Positions 56,300-64,000 of a stretch of 64,000 nucleotides of DNA are shown here, piece after piece (the first letter of the stretch is position 1; each line of letters begins with the position of its first letter). Position numbers and translations under genes: made by a program. The notes under the pieces were generated by a model. It was not told where the DNA came from and searched no databases. It saw only the letters and a program-made list of their open reading frames with translations. The DNA is from Notamacropus eugenii. Its lineage: Eukaryota; Chordata; Mammalia; Diprotodontia; Macropodidae. The DNA lies in NCBI RefSeq assembly GCF_028372415.1, contig NC_092878.1, positions 4,491,501-4,555,500 of the forward strand, in the 5' to 3' direction.

Positions 56300-56400
56300 A
56301 ATTCAATGCAACAAGTGTTTAAGGTCCTACTGTGGGCAAGGTAGCTAGGGGGATTAGGATAGAGATAGGGATACAAAAACATAAAGAGGAAATATTGGTG
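56300..56400 (+). repeat. Unassigned ancient repeat family, short 5' piece
   Basis: 'caacaagtgtttaaggtcct', 'actgtgggcaagg' and 'agggatacaaaaacataa' follow the family's start. Confidence 0.4.
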
Positions 56401-56484
56401 GCCCATACACATTTGGCTACAAGCAGCTGCTTGATTTCAGGGCGGTTCTCCTCAAACCAATCCTGATAATTATGGTTACCAGAA

Positions 56485-56650
56485 GCATCTGTGGTTTAGT
56501 GAAAAGAACCTATTATTGAAGTCATACTGAATGCTGGCTTTGCTATTCAGGAGTGTGACCTTGCTCAAGTCACATGATCATCAGAATAGCTTACATTTCT
56601 TAGACTTATTTGTCCCTTTGTGGCCTCTCTAACTCACAGGGTGAGATGAC
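56485..56650 (+). mobile_element. MIR SINE fragment
   Basis: 'tgtggtttagtgaaaagaac', 'gtgtgaccttgctcaagtca' and a decayed 3' part. Confidence 0.5.
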
Positions 56651-57019
56651 CTCCATAAAGCACTTTTGTAAACCAGAGAACCACATAGGGATAGAATCTA
56701 TGCTAAGCAGCATCTGGCCAGTGGCATCAGTTAGTTATTGTTCCAGTGTCATATGCAGTTGGTATCCAGGGCCACCTCTTGATAAAATATCAATGCAGAG
56801 GATACCCCTCTAGGTTTTTGCTTTATTTCACTCTCTCCATGTTTTTAATTATTAACTTTACTGCAATAGTCTAGAAAACTATTAACTTTACTGAAATATT
56901 CTAGAAAATTAAAAGTTATGTTTGAAAAATACTATGATACAGTTTCTACCTTTTCATTTACTAGTGTTAAAGGTGTAGCACCATCCTGAGCTTCTTGTTC
57001 CCCATGCTACTCTTGTCCC

Positions 57020-57080
57020 TCCATCCATCCATCCATCCATCCATCCATCCATCCATCCATCCATCCATCCATCCATTCAT
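57020..57080. repeat. (CCAT)n microsatellite
   Basis: Fourteen near-perfect CCAT units. Confidence 0.97.
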
Positions 57081-57295
57081 TTTACAAGTATTTAATAAAT
57101 GGCTACTATGGTACAGTAGATAGAGAGCTAGCCAGGAAGTTCCATCTCTGACATAAGCTGGCTATATGACCTTGAGCAACCCATTTAATGTTTCATTGAT
57201 CTAGATCATTAGTGTCAAATTCACATAGAAATGGGGCTCATTAAACTTTATGTAAAGATCCCTGTAGGCTGCATATTGACTTAGAAAAGCATATA

Positions 57296-57530
57296 TGATG
57301 CTGCAATCGATAGAGTGCTGGTCTTGGAGTCAGTAAGACTCATCTTCATGGGTTCAAATCTGGCCTTAGATACTTACTAGCTGTGTGACCCTGGGAAAGT
57401 TGCTTGTTTGCCTCAGTTTCCTCATCTGTAAAATGGACTGGAGAAGGAAATGGCAAACCACTACAGTATATTTTCCAAGAAAACTCCAAATGGGGTCATA
57501 AAGAGTTGGATACAAGTGAATAACAAAAGC
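57296..57530 (+). mobile_element. CORE-SINE with RTE-derived tail
   Basis: 'gcaatcgatagagtgctggt' head, 'tagctgtgtgaccctgggaa' core, 'gagaaggaaatggcaaacca' and 'aagagttggatacaagtgaa' tail. Confidence 0.9.
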
Positions 57531-57734
57531 AAAAATGTACTTTGAAAATATAATTTAAAGATATAGTAGAAAACAAAATATCAGCATTTACCTCTACACC
57601 TTCTGTGACCTTTGTGTCTGGGGTAGAGGCGGGGATAGGCTTATAAATTAGCTTAGTTCTTAAATAGCATTGGGATGTGAACTTGGTAAGACCAAGTGAT
57701 CATCATTCAGTATTACGTATTATTGGTTGGAAAA

Positions 57735-57930
57735 TAAGGTAGAGTAGTGAAAAGAATGCTAGACTTAGAGTTGGAGGACCCAGGTTCTAATCCTAAGGGT
57801 GGAACTTAGTGCAGCTGCGGGCAAGTCATTTGATGTCTCAGGTCTCAGTTTTCCTTAACTGTAAACTGGGATAACAATACTTACAGTACCTATCTTACAG
57901 GGCTGTTGTAAGGAAAACACTTTGGCGGCA
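57735..57930 (+). mobile_element. MIR SINE
   Basis: 'gaatgctagacttagagttg', 'gcgggcaagtcatttgatgt' and 'ttacagggctgttgtaagga' give core and 3' part. Confidence 0.7.
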
Positions 57931-58089
57931 AACTGATTCGGAAGCATAAAGCTTGGCTTTTTTTGGTAATCATAGGATAATATAATAAACCAAATAAACT
58001 CTACCACAGAGGCCATTTTCTTCCCCCTATTGCCCGTCACCTCTCTACCACTCCTCAAAGAGTTGTGAATTCAGACACATTCATCTATT

Positions 58090-58103
58090 TAATTTAATTT
58101 TTA
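58090..58103. repeat. Target-site duplication of the U6-L1 chimera (left copy)
   Basis: The 14 bases 'taatttaattttta' recur exactly at 59431-59444. The sequence is AT-rich, so chance similarity is easier than for a mixed sequence, but it abuts both ends of the element exactly. Confidence 0.85.
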
Positions 58104-58442
58104 TTTTTTAAATTTATTTTCATTTTTTCATTTTTAATGCTCTACAATCACTACCATAAAATTTAGATTTTTTCCCCCCTATCTACTCCCCACTACCCCC
58201 CTTCCTCCCCAAGATGGCGTACAATTCTATATAGGATCCACACATACATTCCTATTGAATACATTTTCACTATAGTCATGCTGTGTGGAAGAGCTAAAAT
58301 AAATGGGAGAAGTCATATAACAAACCAAAACATAATACACACTAATACACACACACACACACACACACGGAAGGCATTTTGCCTTAGAAAACCATTGGGA
58401 ATTTTTTTTTTAATGTCCTTGCATTGCTATGAAGATCCAAGT

Positions 58443-59322
58443 CTACCAGAAAAAACTCTCACACACTGTGGTTGTTGCTGTGCACAAAGTTCTCCTGGTT
58501 CTGCTCCTTTCACTCAGCATCAGATCATATAAGTCCTTCCAGGCCTCTCTGAAGTCTTCCTGTTCATCCTTTCTTATAGCACAATAGGATTCCATTACAT
58601 TCATATACCACCACTTGTTCAGCCATTCCCCAGTTGATGGGCATCCCCTTGATTTCCAGTTTTTGGCCACCACAAAGAGAGCTGCTATAAATATTTTTGT
58701 ACATGTGGGACCCTTTCCCATTTTTATGATCTCTTGGGTATACAGTCCTAGAAGCGATATTGCTGGGTCAGAGGGTATACATATTTTTGTAGCCTTTTGG
58801 GCATAGTTCCAAATTGCTCTCCAGAATGGTTGGATAAGCTCACAGCTCCACCAGCAATGAATTAGTGTTCCAACTCTCCCACATCCTCTCCAACATTTAT
58901 CATTTTCCTGTTCTGTCATGTTAGTCAATCTGATAGGTGTGATGTGGTACCTCAGAGTTGTTTTGATTTTCATCTCTCTAATCAAAAGTGATTTAGAGCA
59001 TTTTTTATATGATTGTAGATATCTTTAATTTCTTCCTCTGAAAACTGTCTGTTCATATCCTTTGACCATTTATCAATTGGGGAATGACTTGTATTGTACA
59101 TTTGACTCAGTTCTCTATATATTCTAGAAATGAGGCCTTTATCCCTGAGCTTAGCTGTAAAAATTCTTTCCCAATTTACTACATCCCTCTGAATTTTGGT
59201 TGCATTGGGTTTGGTTGTGCAAAACCTTTTCAGTTTAATGTAATCAAAATTATCCATCTTGCACTTCATAATGCTTTCTATCTCTTCTTTAGTCAAAAAT
59301 TCTTCCCTTCTCCATAAATCTG
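58443..59322 (-). pseudogene. L1 ORF2 C-terminal part within the chimera
   Basis: The text runs KMDNFDYIKLKRFCTTKPNA, KDMNRQFSEEEIKDIYNH, then after the frameshift LRYHITPIRLTNMTEQEND, CWRGCGRVGTLIHCWWSCEL and YMNVMESYCAIRKDEQEDFR, ending at 58443. The Cys/His-containing segment CWRGC...LIHCWW is the L1 Cys-rich C-terminal domain. Endonuclease and reverse transcriptase are not included, so no active enzyme is possible. Confidence 0.9.
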
Positions 59323-59430
59323 AAAAAATATGGAACGCTTCATGAATTTGTGTGTCATCCTTGCGCAGGGACCATGCTAATCTTCTCTGTATCATTCCAA
59401 TTTTAGTATATATGCTGCTGAAACAAGCAC
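59323..59430 (-). pseudogene. RNU6: U6 snRNA retro-pseudogene (5' part of the chimera)
   Basis: U6 is the catalytic-core snRNA of the spliceosome. The minus strand begins 'gtgcttgtttcagcagcata' and contains 'ttggaatgatacagagaaga', 'ttagcatggtccctgcgcaa' and 'ggatgacacacaaattcatg', ending 'gcgttccatatttttt'. Against the vertebrate U6 sequence as I know it, I count eight differences, all C-to-T or G-to-A, five of them at CpG sites. The ACAGAGA box is intact. The copy is full length from nucleotide 1 through the U-tail. The flanks are L1 sequence and a target-site duplication, so there is no U6 promoter and the copy is almost certainly silent. Confidence 0.95.
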
Positions 59431-59444
59431 TAATTTAATTTTTA
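59431..59444. repeat. Target-site duplication of the U6-L1 chimera (right copy)
   Basis: Exact match to 58090-58103, directly adjoining the first nucleotide of U6. Confidence 0.85.
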
Positions 59445-60240
59445 AATCAGCAGTTTTGCCTGTAAAAAGGGCATTACTCCTTCCTGGCAGGGCCAGGGAG
59501 GCAACTCCTGATTTTGTTCAAGCAGACTGCATTCCTGGCGCCACTTTTTGCCCAGGCGCCATAGTGGCAGGCACATTGCCAAATCAAAGACAGGGAATCC
59601 CTCTCCAGCCCCACTTAGAGCCCACTCTTTGAGGTGTAACTTTCAGGCAGCTCAGAGTTCAGGTCCAGGAGCTCTCATAACAGCTGCATTCCCATCCTGG
59701 AAAGGGGGGTAAAGAACTTCTCGAAGGGGAAGTGGCGTGAATGGGAAGGTAAGAAGGTGAAGTTTGTCTTTGGTGCTCTTTACTTCTCCTTTCTGCCCAG
59801 CCTCCCCCTTCTGACTGTCCCCATTTTCTCCTGTCCCCACGTCCAACCCTACACATCTGTCTTTTGTGCCCCTTTTCTCACTCAGTGAGAAATTTGATTT
59901 GATGAACTCATTCGCACTCAGGTGTTAGAGATTTACTTCACCCTTGAGTATTTGAAACTTGAGAACCTGGGAGGGAGGGTCCTGTTTTAACACAGACTTT
60001 GGGAGATGGGGGAGTTGAGATGCCCTCCTGGGTTTTTTAAATTACTCTAGTAAGGGACTGTGGTCTCTCTGTGCAAACACAGGACAACTCCAGAAATACA
60101 AGAGGCAGATGGAGCTGAAGGGAAAGAAGACAGACGCACTTTTGGCTGGATTGTGAGCTCCATGGCCTAGTGAACATTTCTTATTCAATCTTCGAATCTT
60201 TTCATGTGCCTACCTAGCCTGCTGCTCTTGGCTCATGGTA
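59445..60240. other. No recognisable feature
   Basis: More GC-rich than the surroundings (59480-59860), with no repeat that I can name. Frames of about 65 codons on the minus strand show no domain. Confidence 0.4.
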
Positions 60241-60244
60241 ACTG

Positions 60245-60455
60245 CTTAGGGGAGCCTGAAAGGCCCAGTGGAAAGAAACAGTGCTTGATCTGGAATCCAA
60301 AGACGTGTATTGGAACACTATCTCTGCCTCTTAACTATCCGTGTGTCCTAAAGGAAATCATTTTCCTTCTCTGGGCCTCAGTATCTCCATCTAGAAAAAG
60401 AATAAATTAGACAAAATGACCTTTGAGTTCCTTTCCAGCTCTACATCTACGACAC
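60245..60455 (+). mobile_element. MIR SINE
   Basis: 'aggcccagtggaaagaaaca', 'ttctctgggcctcagtatct', 'aaaatgacctttgagttcct' and 'ttccagctctacatctacga'. Confidence 0.75.
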
Positions 60456-60559
60456 CAGGATATCATTCTAGATGTTCTCTACCAATTGTGTGGGATCAAC
60501 CCATAAATGTCATCTGTGGCCCAGAACTGAAGCTCTGGATTCATAATTATCACGTAATT

Positions 60560-60780
60560 GTAACAATAGTCTTTGTACAACATGGTAATGTTTGCAAATA
60601 TTATCTAATTTTAATCTTCACCAGAGCCCTCGGAAGTAAGGTGCTATTATTATCCCTATTTTATAGATGTAAAAACTGAGGCAGACAGAAATTAAGTGAT
60701 TTGTTTAGAGTCACTCAGCTAGAAAGTGTCTGAGGCTGGATTTGAACTCAGGTCTTTCTGATTTGAGGTGCCATGTTCTT
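60560..60780 (-). mobile_element. MIR-type CORE-SINE
   Basis: Plus-strand reading: 'cctattttatagatgtaaaa', 'actgaggcagacagaaatta', 'agagtcactcagctagaaag', 'tttgaactcaggtctttctg'. Confidence 0.8.
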
Positions 60781-60979
60781 CCATCTCTCATCTTGAGTCG
60801 AAAACAATCTCTCTTTGGTTCATTCTCTGAGAACTACATTTGATCTTCCAGTTCCCTTCTAAAATAATTTCTCTCTGGTTCATTCCCCCTGGGCATAATA
60901 GAATTTGGCTCCTTTCTAGGCTTTTCCAGAAAAGGTAAAGAGCCTTTCCCTCCTGTGCAAGCAATTAGGCTAATTGTTC

Positions 60980-61450
60980 TTGCTGGTGATTTTCAAAGAG
61001 CCAGTGACATCACATGTGATATCTTGACTTGTGCATGAATATGATTTAAGTGAGGCAGAGTTGTAGAAAATTGCATTCTTCCCTCCTAAGTCATTGAAGT
61101 CCAGTGGTGGGATAAAAATCAAGCCAAGTGGTTATGACTTGGGATACAGTGGATGACCTTGGCATCTTGGATGCCTGACTAAGCTCTAAGCATTCCACAG
61201 GCCTGTTTTAGCTGCCTTCATGGACGTTGGAACAAATTGTTCTCATCCACCCATTCCACTGGGGGAAGGCTTCACGTTTGGGGTAGACATCCCACTAGAG
61301 GCCTGTTGGTTACCCTTAACTTGGTTTAGCCATCTGCTGAGATGGTTTATCAGGGTATGACTATTGTGTATGCTTTAGCTTCTTGGAGCTACAGGTGAGA
61401 GTTGAGTATCAGGTAGATACCAAAGGGGATGAACAGCCCTGAAAAGGCTA
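60980..61450 (+). repeat. Probable dispersed marsupial repeat, family unassigned
   Basis: The blocks 'agtgaggcagagttgtagaa', 'ttgaagtccagtggtgggat', 'gtggatgaccttggcatctt', 'ctaagctctaagcattccac' and 'gagagttgagtatcaggtag' match a dispersed sequence I recall from marsupial DNA. I cannot name it and see no coding frame or structured ends. Confidence 0.45.
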
Positions 61451-61499
61451 ATTAGGTTAATAAGATATAGTACATGGGGCAGGTGTGATTTCATCTTAT

Positions 61500-61570
61500 A
61501 GAATAGCCCCTATTTACGTAGGCCTTTAAGGTTTGCAAAGTGCTTTGCATATGTTTTTTTCATTAATGTG
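61500..61570 (-). mobile_element. MIR/CORE-SINE tail scrap
   Basis: 'ggcctttaaggtttgcaaag' and 'tgctttgcatatg' are the tail of a reverse MIR-type SINE; the core is absent. Confidence 0.5.
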
Positions 61571-61814
61571 AATACTTCCCCAGTGAAAATCTCATACAAA
61601 GGACTGACACCCAGCCTTGTAACTGGTTATAGGAGGGGGTGGGAGAGGGCAACAGAGGAGCCTGCCTCAGTAGTTCAAGCATCTGTGATTTCATCGAGAT
61701 GTCTACTCCCCTTCCCAGGACAGACTGTAACTTTCCTATGACTTTAAGAATTTAGAGAATTATGCCAGATATGTTGGCTGAGATCATCTTAGGTTTAAAC
61801 TTCAAACAGGACCT

Positions 61815-62010
61815 ATCAGAGTATCATAGATTTAGAGCTAGAAGAAAACTCAGGGATTATCTAGCTAATTTACTCTTTCTAGTTGAAGATACTACGGACC
61901 AGTGAAGGTAACAGATTGGCCTAAGGTCACACAGGTAGTTAAGAGGCAGAGTTAGTGTTTAAATCAAGGCCTTTGGATTCCAGATTCAGCAAGGTTTCCG
62001 CTGTGCCATT
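61815..62010 (-). mobile_element. MIR SINE
   Basis: Plus-strand reading: 'tcatagatttagagctagaa', 'cctaaggtcacacaggtagt', 'gtttaaatcaaggcctttgg' and 'tccgctgtgccattcag'. Confidence 0.75.
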
Positions 62011-62254
62011 CAGACTCCCCCAAAGTAATTATTCTGTCCAGAGAGCATTGGGCTAGACACAGGGTCAGATCCAAAGATTAAATGAGAAATGTTGACTATG
62101 TCATAGTTCAATGAGGAGAGGCAGGGGGATGGAGGTAGTACTTTCTGTTCTCCCTTCTTCCAGCTCTATTTCTATTTTTTTGGGGGGGGGCATCACCCCT
62201 TGTTCAATAAGGGATACATTTTCCCCTACTGCAAAATTAATGAAAGTCAACATA

Positions 62255-62450
62255 GTACACTGGAAAAAACAGGCTTTTCACTGGAGTCAGATATCATAAA
62301 TTCAAATCAAACTTGTCATTCACTCTGTGACCTTGGGACACATCATGTCCTTTAGACGTGTAATGTCAACCTTCTGGTCATAGTTTTCTTGTCAGTAAAA
62401 TGGGTTGGATTAGATGGTTCCTTTCAGCTTTTAGGTCTATGAGCCTATGA
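62255..62450 (+). mobile_element. MIR SINE
   Basis: 'cactggagtcagatatcata', 'actctgtgaccttgggacac', 'cagtaaaatgggttggatta' and 'cagcttttaggtctatgagc'. Confidence 0.75.
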
Positions 62451-62940
62451 AATCTGATATGCCAGTAGACAGTCTTTTAGTACCATGGTGGCTAAATTAT
62501 TCATCAGACACAGGTCAATCTGGTGAACCTCTCTGAATGTAGCTGGGGCTGGTCCTCAGTCAACAGACATTCTGTAGAGGTCATTGCTGGCCGCCCCCCC
62601 TCAAAACCTTTCAAGCTTTGTAGAACCCACCAGAGTTTGTGTTCTGCTGGCATAACATTTAAGAACCAAGAGTTGCCTTTTTACCATGGTGAAATCATAG
62701 ACTCTTGGTTTAAAATTCCTTAGCAAAAGGAAAAGGAAGCCCGGTCTGGGCCTTACTGGACTTCCTCTCCAGCTTCAGGTGGGATGTAAAGCTGGTATTA
62801 TTGTTCGGAGCCCCACTTTGTGCTAAAATGTTCATCACTATGGGGGACCAAGCAGAAGTGTTTAAAGGAATGGTAGATCTAAGAAAGAAATTTTTTTTAA
62901 AAAAAAGACACTTAAAATGGTAAAGTTTGAACTCATTCAT
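62451..62940. other. No recognisable feature
   Basis: I see no gene or named repeat. Confidence 0.4.
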
Positions 62941-62950
62941 TCATTCATTT

Positions 62951-63170
62951 TTTAAAAATTCAATTTTATTTTATTTTCAGTTTCAAATTCTGTACCTTGC
63001 CCCTTCCTACTCACCCATTGAGAAGACAAGAAAAATTCCTTACAGATTTGTACGGCCATGCAAAACAGATTGCCATTGGCCATATGAAAAAGAAAGAAGA
63101 AAAAATATGCTTCAGTCTGCACTCTGAGTCCATTGGTTCTCTTTCTGGAGGGGAAAAGCGTCATGTCACG
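62951..63170 (-). mobile_element. L1 LINE 3' UTR fragment, short insertion
   Basis: Plus-strand reading: 'tttattttattttcagtttc', 'gccattggccatatgaaaaa', 'gcttcagtctgcactctgag', the reverse of an L1 3' UTR. 'tcattcattt' flanks it (62941-62950 and 63171-63180) and may be the target duplication, although that sequence is simple. Confidence 0.65.
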
Positions 63171-63180
63171 TCATTCATTT

Positions 63181-63300
63181 AGTCATTGAACAAACTGTAG
63201 GTGCCAGGCACCTGTCATAATTACTGAAGCTGCAAAGACAAAAATGTAATAGTCCTGGCCCTTAAGGAACTTATATTCTATGGAAGAGAAGGGAAAGGGG
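63181..63300 (+). repeat. Unassigned ancient repeat family, 5' piece
   Basis: 'tgtaggtgccaggcacctgt', 'agtcctggcccttaaggaac' and 'ttatattctatgg' follow the family's start. It is the sequence into which the L1 piece at 62951 inserted. Confidence 0.5.
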
Positions 63301-63552
63301 GAGTAGGATAAAGATTTATATGGCACTTCCTGTGTGCCAGACATTGTGCTAAATGTGTTTTACAAATATCTCATTTGGTCCTTACAACAATGGTGGGAGG
63401 TAGGTCCTATAATTGTCTCCATTTCATAGCTGAAGAAACTGAGGCAAACAGAGGTTAAATGAAGTGTCCAAGGCACATAGTTAGAACATGGGATTTGAAC
63501 TCATATCATCCTGACTCTAAACCTTACATTCTATCCACTGGGGCACCTCAAT
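63300..63552 (-). mobile_element. MIR-type CORE-SINE, nearly complete
   Basis: Plus-strand reading: 'tgtgtgccagacattgtgct', 'ctccatttcatagctgaaga', 'aactgaggcaaacagaggtt', 'ggatttgaactcatatcatc', 'tctatccactggggcacc'. Confidence 0.8.
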
Positions 63553-64000
63553 AGCGATAAATACTTAGACAAATGGCTATGAAATATAATATAACATAAA
63601 ATATAAAAAGTATCAATAAATTAAGAGAAATTTGGATGGGTTGGGAGATGCCGTTCAACTAGTAAGAGCATGACAGGCCTTGGGTCATTCTCCCAGCACT
63701 TAAAATGATCCTAGAAGGAGACTATCTTCCAAGAGGCAGAGAATGGGCGAGGTCAGTACAGGTTTGGAGAAGAGGCTGTGCAAAAGATAGAAGATGCAAT
63801 GTCATGTAGGGGGAATAGCAGATAGGTCAGTTTTGCTGGGTTTGGAGTGTGGGGCAAAAAGGGAAGAAGGGAGGAAGCATAGTAGCCCATTGAACCAGAA
63901 AGTAGAATGACTCAAGTAGAGTGATGGCCCTGATGTTTATTTCTGTTTCTGAAAGGCTAAAAATGGTGGTCAAGGAAATGTTACATAGGCATTTCAGAGG
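63553..64000. other. Probable old repeat, unassigned
   Basis: 'gcatgacaggccttgggtca' and 'ggtcagttttgctgggtttg' suggest another part of a dispersed family related to the unassigned repeat, but I could not align it. I see no gene. Confidence 0.35.

Larger units (their letters stand above)
58104..59430 (-). mobile_element. U6 snRNA-L1 chimeric retrocopy
   Basis: On the minus strand this single insertion consists of a complete U6 snRNA copy (59430-59323), followed without a gap by the last ~1.2 kb of an L1: ORF2 from SDLWRREEFLTKEE onward, the 3' UTR, and an A-rich end at 58104. Exact 14-bp duplications flank the whole, so both parts entered the genome together. The ORF2 part is in good condition: one frameshift (an A-run one base short near 58990) separates frames of 137 and 180 codons. 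Chimeras of this plan are known from other mammals and arise when the L1 machinery joins U6 RNA to L1 RNA or cDNA. A (CA)n tract (58345-58369) lies in the 3' UTR. Confidence 0.95.

Noticed and set aside
59323-59430. Functional U6 gene
   Set aside because: The flanks are L1 and a target duplication, so no U6 promoter elements are present, and eight deamination-type changes have accumulated.

Overview
The window is non-coding genomic DNA from a mammal, almost certainly a marsupial. The evidence is the repeat content: L1 elements with a marsupial-type 5' UTR and a leader like 'gagccaagatgg', BovB-clade RTE elements, and many CORE-SINEs whose 3' tails copy the RTE end (motifs 'gagaaggaaatggcaaacc' and 'gagtcggacatgactgaa'). 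Ancient MIR and L2/CR1-like copies are also present. I cannot name the species. I found no intact host protein-coding gene and no convincing exon. Most open frames in the window are chance frames or lie inside repeats.

Layout. 1-450: 5' end of a minus-strand L1 leaving the window on the left. 460-7300: old repeats (MIR, L2, an unassigned ~1 kb repeat family, an L1 fragment), a GATA microsatellite and a repeat-poor block at 3130-4290. 7308-8280: a plus-strand RTE 3' fragment. 10685-17384: a full-length but decayed minus-strand L1 with a 14-bp target-site duplication (TSD). A processed pseudogene of the prefoldin subunit gene PFDN5 sits inside it, with its own 15-bp TSD. 17500-18770: an older L1/HAL1-like fragment. 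19020-25030: MIR, L2 and the unassigned repeat, several nested. 25106-29480: a near-complete minus-strand RTE, opened by an L1 fragment, a SINE and a TCTA microsatellite. 30030-34446: a plus-strand L1 with its 5' end present but its 3' end missing. 34450-47000: mostly unassigned sequence with RTE-tailed SINEs. 47470-51440: an old L1 containing a small mariner-like element. 51635-52680: the longest copy of the unassigned repeat family. 53600-57900: unassigned sequence, a long CT-rich tract and MIRs. 58104-59430: a U6 snRNA-L1 chimeric retrocopy with a 14-bp TSD. The rest is old repeats and unassigned sequence.

The most notable object is the U6-L1 chimera. A complete U6 snRNA copy, starting at U6 nucleotide 1, is joined at its U-tail to the 3' part of L1 ORF2, in the same orientation. 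The second is the nested history at 10.7-17.4 kb, where two sets of target-site duplications give the order of events: the L1 inserted first and a PFDN5 mRNA copy then landed in it. Family assignments rest on reading motifs and remembered consensus features, not on a database search.
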